Source of the DNA: CAZGMC01 sp964526565
Lineage (GTDB): Bacteria; Pseudomonadota; Alphaproteobacteria; DSM-16000; Inquilinaceae
Direction: 5' to 3'
Length of the DNA stretch: 20,411 nt
NCBI GenBank assembly: GCA_964526565.1
Contig: CAZGMC010000075.1
Location: forward strand, 1 to 20,411
A model generated the notes under the pieces. The model did no database searches. It saw only the letters and a list, made by a program, of their open reading frames with translations, and had not been told where the DNA came from. Positions 8,529 through 16,583 of this stretch are shown here, piece after piece. Position 1 is the stretch's first letter, and each line of letters opens with the position of its first letter. The translations under genes were made by a program, and so were the position numbers.

Positions 8529-9011
8529 CTATTTGCGGATGTGCAGTACGCAGAGCAGGGTGAACAGGCGCCGCGCGGTGTTGTGATCCAGTTCGATCTT
8601 GCCTTCGAGGCGCTCGCGCAACAGCTCCGAGCCGTCATTGTGCAGGCCGCGGCGGCCCATGTCGATGGCCTCGATGCGTGACGGCGGGGCGTGCTTGATG
8701 GCGTCGTAATAGCTTTCGCAAATCTGGAAGTATTCCTTGATGATCCGCCGGAACGGCAGCATCGGCAGCGGCACGCGGCCCAGGTGTTCGTCCTTGTCGT
8801 CGCGGATGTCGAAGATCAGCCGGTTCTCTTCCAGGCTGAGGCGCAGGCGGTACGGCCCCTCGGCACAGCCCACCGGCTCGAAGTGGTTGTCTTCCAGAAG
8901 GTCGTAGATGGCGATGGCGCGTTCGTGCTCCACTTCGGCGCTGCGCCGCCCGACGCTGGCTTCGTCGAGCTGGACGTCGATCAGGCGGGATTTGGCGTTG
9001 GCATCGCTCAT
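8529..9011 (-). CDS. UPF0262 family protein
   Basis: This 160-residue soluble protein belongs to UPF0262, a family of unknown function found mainly in alphaproteobacteria beside hisD. Recognisable parts are RLIDVQLDEASVGR (9-22), the HERAIAIYDLLEDNHFEP segment, LPMLPFRRIIKEYFQICESYYDAI, and a C-terminal LDHNTARRLFTLLCVLHIRK. The length fits the family. The start ATG at 9011 overlaps the hisD TGA (ATGA), so translation is coupled to hisD. No enzyme motif is visible. Confidence 0.9.
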   Translation of the reverse strand: MSDANAKSRLIDVQLDEASVGRRSAEVEHERAIAIYDLLEDNHFEPVGCAEGPYRLRLSLEENRLIFDIRDDKDEHLGRVPLPMLPFRRIIKEYFQICESYYDAIKHAPPSRIEAIDMGRRGLHNDGSELLRERLEGKIELDHNTARRLFTLLCVLHIRK

Positions 9012-10333
9012 GGTTCGTCCGTCCGGGCGGATCCCGGCAACGGCAGGTTCAGGCGGATGCCCAGCGACAGCGCGTGCGCCGGAAAGCCCTCGGCGGCCGC
9101 CAGCGTCATGGCCGCCGGCCCGACCGCGGCGAGGCCGTCGGCATCGCACCGCACGAACGTGGTACGCTTGACGAAGTCGAGCACGCCGAGCCCCGACGAG
9201 AAGCGGGCGCTGCGCCCGGTCGGCAGCACGTGATTCGGCCCGGCAACATAGTCGCCGACCGCCTCCGGCGTGTACCGGCCGAGGAAGACTGAGCCGGCAT
9301 TGCGCACCGACCGCAGCATGGCGTCCGGGTCGGCCACGGCCAATTCCAGGTGCTCGGGCGCGATGCGGTCGATCAGCGCCGGTGCCTCGTCGAGGGATCC
9401 GACAAGGATGACCGCGCCGTGATCGCGCCAGCTGGAAGCGGCGCGGGCGGCGGTCGTCAGCGTCGCCAGATGGCTCTTGACGGCCCGTTCCACCTCGGCG
9501 GCGAATGCCGCATCGTCGGTGACCAGGATGGCCTGGGCGCTCTCGTCGTGCTCGGCCTGGGAGAGCAGGTCGGCGGCGATCCAGGCCGGGTCGTTCTGCC
9601 CGTCGGCGACCACCAGGATCTCCGACGGCCCGGCGATCATGTCGATGCCGACGCTGCCGAACACCTGGCGCTTGGCCTCGGCGACATAGGCGTTGCCCGG
9701 CCCGACGATCTTGTCGACCGGCGCCACGGTCGCGGTGCCGAAGGCCAGGGCGGCGACGGCCTGGGCGCCGCCGACGCGGTACACCTCGCTCACCCCGGCC
9801 AGGTGCGCCGCGGCCAGGACCAGCGGGTTGAGCCGGCCGTCGGGCGCCGGCACGGCCATGGCGATGCGGTCGACGCCGGCGACCCGCGCCGGGATTACAT
9901 TCATCAGCACCGAGCTGGGATAGGCGGCAAGGCCACCCGGCACGTACACACCCACAGCGCCGATCGGGGTCCAGCGACTGCCCAGGGCGATGCCGGCATC
10001 GTCGACGTACGCCATGTCGGCGGGCAACTGACGGCGATGAAAATTCTCGATCCGCTCCGCGGCCAGGCGCAGCGCCGCCTTCTGGTCTTCGGGGACTGCC
10101 GCTGCCGCGGTCGCCAGGTCGTCGCCGGTCAGCCGCAGGGTGGCAGGGGTCAGCTCCAGCCGGTCGAAGCGGCGGGTGTACGCGCACAGCGCCGTATCGC
10201 CGTGGGCGCGTACGTCGGCCAGGATGGCGGTGACGGTGTCGCGTACGTCCGCGCCGGCTTCGCGGCGGACGGCGAGGAAGGCGGCGAAGCGGCCGGCGAA
10301 GTCCGGCGCCGCGGTGTCAAGCCTGTGCGGCAT
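9008..10333 (-). CDS. hisD: Histidinol dehydrogenase
   Basis: It catalyses the last two steps of histidine synthesis, histidinol to histidine with NAD+. The 441-residue protein is full length. Zinc ligands and catalytic residues line up closely with E. coli numbering: Gln259 and His262 (LLSQAEHD), Glu327-His328 (APEHLE), Asp361 (GDYVAGPNHVLPT) and His420 (FPAH). KIVGPGNAYV and AGPSEIL are also intact. The ATG at 10333 lies inside hisG (17-base overlap), with GAGG six bases ahead. Its stop overlaps the UPF0262 start. hisG and hisD are thus tightly coupled. Confidence 0.97.
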   Translation of the reverse strand: MPHRLDTAAPDFAGRFAAFLAVRREAGADVRDTVTAILADVRAHGDTALCAYTRRFDRLELTPATLRLTGDDLATAAAAVPEDQKAALRLAAERIENFHRRQLPADMAYVDDAGIALGSRWTPIGAVGVYVPGGLAAYPSSVLMNVIPARVAGVDRIAMAVPAPDGRLNPLVLAAAHLAGVSEVYRVGGAQAVAALAFGTATVAPVDKIVGPGNAYVAEAKRQVFGSVGIDMIAGPSEILVVADGQNDPAWIAADLLSQAEHDESAQAILVTDDAAFAAEVERAVKSHLATLTTAARAASSWRDHGAVILVGSLDEAPALIDRIAPEHLELAVADPDAMLRSVRNAGSVFLGRYTPEAVGDYVAGPNHVLPTGRSARFSSGLGVLDFVKRTTFVRCDADGLAAVGPAAMTLAAAEGFPAHALSLGIRLNLPLPGSARTDEP

Positions 10334-11027
10334 TCACGGCCTCGCGGAACTGACGGATCCAGGCACCGGTCTCGGCCGGCCGGGTCTTGAAGGCGGCGCG
10401 GTTGACGATCAATCTAGAGGTGATGGTTGCGATGGATTCTACCACCTTCAGGCCGTTGGCGCGCATCGTGTCGCCGCTCGACACCAGGTCGACGATGCGC
10501 TGGCACAGGCCGAGCGACGGTGCCAGCTCCATGGCGCCGTTGAGCTTGATGCACTCGGCCTGGACGCCGCGGGCGGCGAAGTGGCGGCGCGTCACCTCGG
10601 GGTACTTGGTGGCCACCCGCACATGGCTCCAGCGCACCGGGTCGTCGGTCTGGCTGAGTTCCTCCGGCTCGGCCACCGCCAGGGTGCAATGGCCGATGTT
10701 CAGGTCGAGCGGCGCATAGATCTCGGGGTAGTCGAACTCCATCAGCACGTCGTTGCCGGCCACGCCCAGGTGGGCGGCGCCGAAGGCGACAAAGGTGGCC
10801 ACGTCGAACGAGCGGACGCGGATGATCTGGACGTTGGGATTGCTGGTGGCGAAGCGCAGGCCGCGATGGTTCGGGTCGTCGAAGGCCGGCTCGGGCTCCA
10901 GGCCGGCGTGCGTCATCAGCGGGCGCAACTCCTTGAGGATTCGGCCCTTCGGGACGGCGAACACCAGCGGCTCGTTGGCCGGCGCGTCGGGCTGACGCGG
11001 CTCGGTCTCGGCGACGGCATCGGGCAC
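10317..11027 (-). CDS. hisG: ATP phosphoribosyltransferase, short form (HisG-S)
   Basis: It catalyses the first step of histidine synthesis: ATP plus PRPP gives phosphoribosyl-ATP. It has 236 residues with VFAVPKGRIL (22-31), AGNDVLME, GAMELAPSLGLCQRIVDLVSSGDTM (PRPP site) and a final SRLIVNR strand. It lacks the C-terminal ACT-like regulatory domain of long HisG, so it belongs to the short class that needs HisZ as partner; hisZ is not in this window. I chose GTG at 11027 because GAGGAG precedes it by seven bases. A TTG at 11069 would add 14 residues. A 77-base gap separates it from the DUF2948 gene. Confidence 0.93.
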   Translation of the reverse strand: MPDAVAETEPRQPDAPANEPLVFAVPKGRILKELRPLMTHAGLEPEPAFDDPNHRGLRFATSNPNVQIIRVRSFDVATFVAFGAAHLGVAGNDVLMEFDYPEIYAPLDLNIGHCTLAVAEPEELSQTDDPVRWSHVRVATKYPEVTRRHFAARGVQAECIKLNGAMELAPSLGLCQRIVDLVSSGDTMRANGLKVVESIATITSRLIVNRAAFKTRPAETGAWIRQFREAVNAAQA

Positions 11028-11104
11028 GGCGCGGCTCCTCGACGGATCGAGAGTGAACGAACGGGGCAAGACCTAGGCGTGGCGGCGGGCGAAGCGCAAG
11101 GGAC

Positions 11105-11614
11105 TCAAGCGGTGCGATCCTCGTCCTCGATGCTGTGGCACGGCCGGTGGCGGGTCGGCCACGGCTCGTCCAGGTCCTGCATGCGACAGTTGACCCGGTC
11201 GACCGTCAGCCGGATTCGGCCGTCACCGGAGAAGTGGAGGTCGATGTGGTTGCCGTCGAGCTGCATGGCGAGAAGATTGAGAATGCGGCTTCGTTCACGC
11301 AGGTCGATGCCGCGCAGCTGCACGGTCCGGACGTGCTTGATGCAGACGCCGCAATTGGTGCGCAGATAGACCGGCCGGTCGTCGTTCCGATCCTGGCCGT
11401 TGTCGCGGCCATCGCCGTTGGCGGCGCGGGGAACCAGGCCGACGTGCCACATGAACCGGTTGACAACCATGACGAACTCGTGCCGGTCGGCGAGATAGGC
11501 CACGTCGGCGACGGGAAGGATGGCATCCTGCAGCTGTGCCGACAGGATGGCCACGTCCTCCGCATCCTCGGCCCGCAGCCGGAGCAGGCGTCGCTCCGTC
11601 GCGGGCCGCTGCAT
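11105..11614 (-). CDS. DUF2948 family protein
   Basis: This 169-residue protein of unknown function is known to me from the same place (after murA, before the his genes) in many alphaproteobacteria. Conserved parts are RLRAEDAEDVAILSAQLQDAILPVADVAY (12-40), FVMVVNRFMWH, and the C-terminal RSRILNLLAMQLDGNHIDLHFSGDGRIRLTVDRVNCRMQDL. A Asn/Asp/Gly/Arg-rich loop (GDGRDNGQDRNDDR) sits in the middle. The start ATG at 11614 follows the murA stop by two bases, with AAGGA in the murA end as ribosome site. An open extension to 11650 overlaps murA and is unlikely. No catalytic motif is visible. Confidence 0.88.
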   Translation of the reverse strand: MQRPATERRLLRLRAEDAEDVAILSAQLQDAILPVADVAYLADRHEFVMVVNRFMWHVGLVPRAANGDGRDNGQDRNDDRPVYLRTNCGVCIKHVRTVQLRGIDLRERSRILNLLAMQLDGNHIDLHFSGDGRIRLTVDRVNCRMQDLDEPWPTRHRPCHSIEDEDRTA

Positions 11615-11616
11615 CG

Positions 11617-12897
11617 TCAATCCTTGATGCGTTCGATGTCGGCGCCACATGCCGCCAGTTTCTCCTCGAGCCGTTCGTAGCCGCGGTCCAGGTGATAGAC
11701 GCGGTTGAGAATGGTCTCGCCTTCCGCCACGAGACCGGCGATCACCAGGGAAACGCTGGCGCGCAGGTCGGTCGCCATGACCGGCGCACCGGTCAGCCTG
11801 GGGACGCCGCGAACCAGCGCGGAATTGCGGTGGATGGTGATGTTGGCCCCCATGCGGGTCAGCTCCGGCACGTGCATGAACCGGTTCTCGAAAATGGTCT
11901 CGGTGATCATGGCGGCGCCCTGGGCGACGGTCATGACCGCCATCATCTGGGCCTGCAGATCGGTGGGGAAACCGGGAAACGGTTCGGTCATCACGTCGGT
12001 GCCGACCAGCGGCCCGTTGTTGCGGGCGACGCGCACGCCCTGCGCCGACTCGGCGATCTCGACGCCGGCGTTCGCCAGCGTCTGGGCCATGGCCTCGATC
12101 AGGGACAGTTTGGCGCCGACCAGCTCGATGTCGCCGCCGGTGATCGCCGCTGCCATGGCATAGGTGCCGGACTCGATGCGGTCCGGGATGACGGCGTGGG
12201 TGGCGCCGTGCAGGCGGTCCGAGCCCTCGATGACGAGCGTATCGGTGCCTATGCCATCGATGCGGGCGCCCATGGCGACGAGGCAGCGCGCCAGGTCGCC
12301 CACCTCGGGCTCGCGCGCGGCGTTGACCAGCACCGTGGTGCCCTTGGCCAGGCTGGCCGCCATCAGCAGGTTCTCCGTCGCCCCCACGGACACCTTGGGG
12401 AAGACGACGCGGCCGCCGTGCAGGCCGCCCGGTGCCCGCGCATGGATGTAGCCGCCGATCACCTCGATCGTCGCGCCGAGTTCCTCAAGCGCGGCAATGT
12501 GCAGGTCGACCGGACGCGTACCAATGGCACAACCGCCCGGCAGCGACACCTGTGCCTCGCCGCAGCGCGCCACCAGGGGGCCGAGCACCAGCACGCTGGC
12601 CCGCATGCGGCGCACCAGGTCGTAGGGTGCGGTCAGGTTGGTGATCTCGCCGGCGGTCAGCTCGACGGTATGATCGCCGCCATTGGCAGCCGCCTCGTCG
12701 CGGGCGACGGCCACGCCATGCTGCTCCAGCAGGGTGCACAGCGTTGCGATGTCGACCAGCCGGGGCACGTTGGTCAGCGTCAGCGTCTCGTCGGTCAGCA
12801 GGCTGGCGGCCATGAGCGGCAGGGCGGCGTTCTTGGCGCCGCCGACGGCGAGTTGGCCGTTCAGGGGCTTGCCGCCGCGAATGCGGATCCTGTCCAT
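11617..12897 (-). CDS. murA: UDP-N-acetylglucosamine 1-carboxyvinyltransferase
   Basis: This is the first committed step of peptidoglycan synthesis, transferring enolpyruvate from PEP to UDP-GlcNAc. The protein has 426 residues, close to the usual 419. GGAKNAALPL gives Lys22 and Asn23 as in E. coli, and SLPGGCAIGTRPVDLH carries the active-site Cys122 (C115 in E. coli). That residue makes it fosfomycin-sensitive in type. The ATG at 12897 is set by MDRIRIRGGKPLNG; the best GGAGG lies 16 bases upstream, too far to be ideal, so initiation here may be weak or leader-dependent. It is followed by DUF2948 after two bases. Confidence 0.97.
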   Translation of the reverse strand: MDRIRIRGGKPLNGQLAVGGAKNAALPLMAASLLTDETLTLTNVPRLVDIATLCTLLEQHGVAVARDEAAANGGDHTVELTAGEITNLTAPYDLVRRMRASVLVLGPLVARCGEAQVSLPGGCAIGTRPVDLHIAALEELGATIEVIGGYIHARAPGGLHGGRVVFPKVSVGATENLLMAASLAKGTTVLVNAAREPEVGDLARCLVAMGARIDGIGTDTLVIEGSDRLHGATHAVIPDRIESGTYAMAAAITGGDIELVGAKLSLIEAMAQTLANAGVEIAESAQGVRVARNNGPLVGTDVMTEPFPGFPTDLQAQMMAVMTVAQGAAMITETIFENRFMHVPELTRMGANITIHRNSALVRGVPRLTGAPVMATDLRASVSLVIAGLVAEGETILNRVYHLDRGYERLEEKLAACGADIERIKD

Positions 12898-12968
12898 GGT
12901 GATTGCGACGCGTCCTCCGGTCTCGTTTCCGGCCGCCGTTGCACTATTTGGGAAGGCCGGGCTCGCAT

Positions 12969-12989
12969 TGCCGCAAAATTTTGCCGGCA
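12969..12989. promoter_or_regulatory. Palindrome upstream of murA
   Basis: A perfect 12-base palindrome GCAAAATTTTGC (12973-12984) extends outward as TGCCG.../...CGGCA with one unpaired base, giving a 21-base near-symmetric site. It stands 72-92 bases before the murA start codon, in the 180-base gap after the phosphodiesterase gene. The A4T4 core in very GC-rich DNA suggests a bent protein-binding operator. A hairpin is also possible, but no T-tract follows. Confidence 0.4.
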
Positions 12990-13077
12990 CGGGCCCACCT
13001 GTGCGGCCAGCGAGCGCTTGTAGCCGAGCCGGTGCGGGGGCTCAAGAAGCCGACGCAGGAGCCGATCGAAAGGACCC

Positions 13078-13896
13078 TCAGCCGTGCATTCCGCGCGGCG
13101 GGCCGGCGTTGTCGACCGGGACCAGGTGGGTGACGATGCCGCCTTCGGGGCGCCAGGCGTGCAGGTGGAAGGCGGGCGGCTCGGGCACCCAGGCGTCCGG
13201 CTGGTCCGGATCAAAGGTCAGCAGGATCTGGTGGGCCGTGCCGGGGCAGATGCTGGCCAGGGTGCCGGCGAAGCGGGTCTGCACCGGGCGGTGGACGTGG
13301 CCGCACACCAGCAGTTCCACATTGTCGTGCCGGCCCACCACCGCGGCCAGGCCGTCGCGCCCGTCGAGGCCGATGCGGTCCATGAAGGGAATGCCGGTGT
13401 CGAACGGCGGGTGGTGGAGGGCGATCAGCGTTGGCCGGTCCGGCTGCTCGGCCAGCCGGTCGTCCAGCCAGGCCAGCCGGTCGGCGCACAGCCGCCCGCC
13501 GGTCTCGCCCGGCACCACGGTGTCGAGCAGGATCAGGCGCAGCGGCCAGTTCTCCACGGTGTACTGCAGGAACGGTCCGTCCGCGGGCAGTGCGCCGGTC
13601 CCGGAGAAGGCCGAACGCATCGCCGCGCGGTCGTCGTGGTTGCCGGGCAGCACGTACACCGGCATCGGCAACGGTGCCAGCAGCTCGCGGACATGGGCAT
13701 ACTGTGCCGGCGTGCCGGCGTCGGTCAGGTCGCCGGTGACGATGACGAGATCGGGCCGCGGATCGAGCAGCATCAGGCGCGTCACACAGCGGGCCAGGCA
13801 GCCATTGGTGTCGATCTCGTCCTGCAGCCGCGTGGCGGGATCGACCACGTGCAGGTCGGTGATCTGGGCGATGAGAACGGAGCGGTCGATGGTCAT
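13078..13896 (-). CDS. Metallophosphoesterase, CpdA-like (cyclic nucleotide phosphodiesterase)
   Basis: This 272-residue cytoplasmic protein has all the calcineurin-like metal motifs in order: ITDLH (Asp14, His16), TGDLTD (Asp56), PGNHDD (Asn86, His87), LIALHHPPFD, and VCGHVHRP near the C-terminus. Together they coordinate a dinuclear metal centre. The domain length and the DLH...GDLTD...GNHD spacing are those of class III cAMP phosphodiesterases (CpdA/Icc). Cyclic nucleotide hydrolysis is the best guess, but other phosphodiesters are possible. The start ATG at 13896 directly precedes TIDRSVLIAQITDLH; a longer frame to 13932 has no family support. It lies between apt and murA on the same strand with gaps of 97 and 180 bases. 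Confidence 0.88.
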   Translation of the reverse strand: MTIDRSVLIAQITDLHVVDPATRLQDEIDTNGCLARCVTRLMLLDPRPDLVIVTGDLTDAGTPAQYAHVRELLAPLPMPVYVLPGNHDDRAAMRSAFSGTGALPADGPFLQYTVENWPLRLILLDTVVPGETGGRLCADRLAWLDDRLAEQPDRPTLIALHHPPFDTGIPFMDRIGLDGRDGLAAVVGRHDNVELLVCGHVHRPVQTRFAGTLASICPGTAHQILLTFDPDQPDAWVPEPPAFHLHAWRPEGGIVTHLVPVDNAGPPRGMHG

Positions 13897-13993
13897 GGAG
13901 TCTTCCCGATGGCCGCTGGGCCCGTTGGCCACCCGATGGCCGCGCGGCTTGCGTCAGTTTGACACGGCGCGGGTCGTATCCTCCCGGCCGACG

Positions 13994-14509
13994 CTACTCG
14001 TCGTACTGGATCAGCGTCTCGACGGGAACCCCGAGCTTTTCCCGGCCTTTCAGGAAGGTGAGCTCCATGATGCAGGCCACGCCGGGCACTTCGGCCCCGG
14101 CCTGGCGCAGCAGTTCGACAGCCGCCGCCAGGGTGCCGCCGGTGGCCAGCAGGTCGTCCATGACGACGACGCGCTGGCCGGCGTGGACCGCGTCCTCCTG
14201 CATTTCGATCGTATCGCTGCCGTATTCGAGGTCGTACGTGTACGAGACGGTCCGCCCCGGCAGCTTGCCGCGCTTGCGCAGCATGATGAAGCCGCAGCCG
14301 AGCTCCAGGGCCAGCGGCGCGGCGGCAAGGAATCCGCGGGACTCGATGCCGGCCAGCAGGTCCGGCTTGAACGGCCGCACCGCCTGGGCAAGGCGGTTGA
14401 CAGTGGCCTGCCATGCCAAGGGATGTGCCAGCAGCGTCGAGATATCGTAAAAGAGGATGCCCGGCTTGGGAAAATCCGGAATCGTGCGAATGTGCTGTTT
14501 GATGTCCAT
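13994..14509 (-). CDS. apt: Adenine phosphoribosyltransferase
   Basis: This is purine salvage: adenine plus PRPP gives AMP. The 171-residue protein has the usual length. It begins with the family's IRTIPDFPKPGILFYDI (7-23), has AGIESRGF (53-60), and carries the PRPP loop VVVMDDLLATGGT at about 114-126. The C-terminus KLGVPVETLIQYDE is typical. ATG at 14509 is the only sensible start. The gene is divergent from the mlaE-type gene across 100 bases, which must hold promoters for both. Confidence 0.96.
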   Translation of the reverse strand: MDIKQHIRTIPDFPKPGILFYDISTLLAHPLAWQATVNRLAQAVRPFKPDLLAGIESRGFLAAAPLALELGCGFIMLRKRGKLPGRTVSYTYDLEYGSDTIEMQEDAVHAGQRVVVMDDLLATGGTLAAAVELLRQAGAEVPGVACIMELTFLKGREKLGVPVETLIQYDE

Positions 14510-14548
14510 CCTGGCCGTCCCTCGCTCGCACGTCTTGCAGGCGGCGCC

Positions 14549-14576
14549 ATCCTACCGGTGACGAGATGAATGGCAA
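14549..14576 (-). promoter_or_regulatory. Candidate promoter for apt
   Basis: On the minus strand TTGCCA (14576-14571) and TAGGAT (14554-14549) are 16 bases apart, four to five of six matches each. The -10 lies 40 bases before the apt start codon, within the apt/mlaE divergent gap. Confidence 0.3.
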
Positions 14577-14609
14577 TGCTCGCGGCGACCGCTGCCCCAC
14601 GCAGGTTCC

Positions 14610-15773
14610 ATGGCGAACGACCCGGCTGCCCTGAGGCCACCGCCGGACGGCGGCTGGATCGAGCTGGACCAGGACGGCGACAGCCTGAGCATCGGCTGCG
14701 GCGGGCAGTGGGTGCTGCGCGCCGCCGGCCGGCTCGACCGCCGTCTGCGCGATGTGGCGGCGGCACCGTCCGTCCGGCGCGTCACCATGGACCTCGGCCG
14801 CATCGACGCACTGGATACGGCCGGTGCCTGGCTCATCGAACGGACGGCACGCGACCTGGAGGCGCGCGGGCTGGACGTATCGCTGAGCAACGTCAACGAC
14901 CGGCACAAGCCGCTGCTGAAGGAGGTGGACCGGGTCGAGCCGGACATGGTGGTCGAGCAACGCCAGATCAACAAGCTGGTCGAGATCGCCAACCACGCCG
15001 GCAAGGCCACCTTCGAATTCCTGGACGAAGCCAAGAACCTGGTCGCGTTCTTCGGCATGCTCGTCGTCAAGACCGGCCGCGTCATCGTGCAGCCGCGACG
15101 GATGCGCCTGGCGCCGCTCATCTTCCACATGGAGCAGACCGGCCTCAACGCCATGCCCATCGTCGGCCTGCTGTCGTTCCTGATCGGCGTCGTGCTGGCC
15201 TATCAGGGGGCCACGCAGCTTCAGCAGTTCGGGGCGGAGATCTTCACCGTCAACCTGCTTGGCATCGCGGTGCTGCGCGAGCTCGGCATCCTGATGACGG
15301 CCATCATCATTGCCGGCCGGTCGGGGTCGGCGTTCACGGCGCAGATCGGGACGATGAAGGTCAACCAGGAAATCGACGCCATGGAGACGCTGGGCCTCGA
15401 TCCGGTCGACATGCTCGTGCTGCCGCGAATCATTGCGCTGGCGGTGACCCTGCCGCTGCTCGGCTTCTTCGCCAGCATGGTGGCGCTGCTGGGCGGTGCG
15501 CTGATGGCCTATGTCGCCCTCGACATCACGTTCACCCAGTTCCTCAACCAGTTGTCGGGTGCGGTGGATCTCACGGCGCTCATGGCCGGCATGGTCAAGG
15601 CGCCGGTGTTCGCCTTCGTCATCGCCATGGTCGGCTGCTACGAGGGCCTGAAGGTGTCTGGCAGCGCCGAGAGCGTGGGCCGGCAGACGACGCAGGCCGT
15701 GGTCGAATCGATCTTTCTGGTCATCGTCATTGATGCGCTCTTTTCGGTTGCTTTTTCCATGACAGGTATCTGA
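14610..15773 (+). CDS. mlaE: STAS-MlaE fusion: lipid ABC transporter permease
   Basis: This is the permease of an MCE/Mla-type phospholipid transporter at the inner membrane. It has 387 residues in two parts. An N-terminal STAS domain (about 20-105; VTMDLGRIDALDTAGAWLIERTA) corresponds to MlaB, which is a separate protein in E. coli. The C-terminal MlaE permease (about 130-387) has NAMPIVGLLSFLIGVVLAYQ, the cytoplasmic motif GRSGSAFTAQIGTMKVNQEIDAMETLG, and five or so hydrophobic segments. STAS-permease fusions are common in alphaproteobacteria. ATG at 14610 has GCAGG four bases ahead. The ATPase gene follows after five bases. Confidence 0.93.
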   Translation: MANDPAALRPPPDGGWIELDQDGDSLSIGCGGQWVLRAAGRLDRRLRDVAAAPSVRRVTMDLGRIDALDTAGAWLIERTARDLEARGLDVSLSNVNDRHKPLLKEVDRVEPDMVVEQRQINKLVEIANHAGKATFEFLDEAKNLVAFFGMLVVKTGRVIVQPRRMRLAPLIFHMEQTGLNAMPIVGLLSFLIGVVLAYQGATQLQQFGAEIFTVNLLGIAVLRELGILMTAIIIAGRSGSAFTAQIGTMKVNQEIDAMETLGLDPVDMLVLPRIIALAVTLPLLGFFASMVALLGGALMAYVALDITFTQFLNQLSGAVDLTALMAGMVKAPVFAFVIAMVGCYEGLKVSGSAESVGRQTTQAVVESIFLVIVIDALFSVAFSMTGI

Positions 15774-15778
15774 CGGCC

Positions 15779-16573
15779 ATGGCAGACGGGAACGACCAGG
15801 ACATCGTGATCCGCGTGCGCGGCCTGCGCACCCAGTTCGGGCCGCAGGTCGTGCACGATCGTCTGGATCTGGACGTGCGGCGCGGCGAGGTGCTGGGCGT
15901 CGTCGGCGGCTCCGGCACCGGCAAGTCGGTGCTGCTCAAGGAGGTGATCGGCCTGATCACCCCGGCCGCCGGCACCATCGAAGTGTTCGGTCAGGACACC
16001 TCCGGCCTGAACGAGCGCGACTGGCGGACCCTTGCCTCGCGGTGGGGTGTACTGTTCCAGGACGGCGCCCTGTTCAGTTCGATGACGGTGGCTGAGAACG
16101 TCCAGGTGCCGCTGAAGGAGTTCACGAGGCTGCCCGCCGACCTGATCAAGGACATCACACGGATCAAGATCTCGATGACCGGCCTGCCCGAATACGCCTG
16201 CACCAAGTATCCGTCCGAGCTGTCGGGCGGCATGCGCAAGCGCGCCGGACTGGCGCGGGCGCTGGCTCTCGACCCCGAGATCATCTTCCTGGACGAGCCG
16301 ACGGCGGGCCTCGACCCGATCGGTGCCGCCGCCTTCGACGACCTGATTCGCGGCCTGAGCGGCAGCCTGGGCCTGACCGTGTTCATGGTCACGCACGATC
16401 TCGACAGCCTGCATGCGACCACCGATCGAGTTGCCGTTCTGGTTGACAAGAAGGTGGTCGTCGACACCATCGGGAATCTCATGCAGCTCGATCATCCCTG
16501 GATCCGGGAGTACTTCCACGGTCCGCGCGGCCGTGCCGTGCAGGCCGGCCATCGGACCGCGGCGGCGGGCTAG
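15779..16573 (+). CDS. mlaF: MlaF: ATPase of lipid ABC transporter
   Basis: This 264-residue ABC ATPase drives the MlaE permease. Motifs are complete: Walker A GGSGTGKS (43-50), Q-loop Gln94 (LFQDGALFSSMTV), signature LSGGM (148-152), Walker B IIFLDEP (168-174), D-loop AGLDP and switch His206 (VTHD). The LFQDGALFSSMTVAENV and SGGMRKRAGLARAL stretches are characteristic of the MlaF/Mkl subgroup. The C-terminus HGPRGRAVQAGHRTAAAG is variable. The gene starts five bases after mlaE and ends ten bases before mlaD. Confidence 0.95.
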   Translation: MADGNDQDIVIRVRGLRTQFGPQVVHDRLDLDVRRGEVLGVVGGSGTGKSVLLKEVIGLITPAAGTIEVFGQDTSGLNERDWRTLASRWGVLFQDGALFSSMTVAENVQVPLKEFTRLPADLIKDITRIKISMTGLPEYACTKYPSELSGGMRKRAGLARALALDPEIIFLDEPTAGLDPIGAAAFDDLIRGLSGSLGLTVFMVTHDLDSLHATTDRVAVLVDKKVVVDTIGNLMQLDHPWIREYFHGPRGRAVQAGHRTAAAG

Positions 16574-16583
16574 GGCGGCACCC

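Noticed and set aside
7446..8681. 411-residue plus-strand open frame
   Set aside because: Antisense to maf, infA, the phosphatase and UPF0262, all clearly recognised on the other strand.
11536..13023. 495-residue plus-strand open frame
   Set aside because: Antisense to murA; His/Gly/Asp/Gln-rich low-complexity translation without any family motif.
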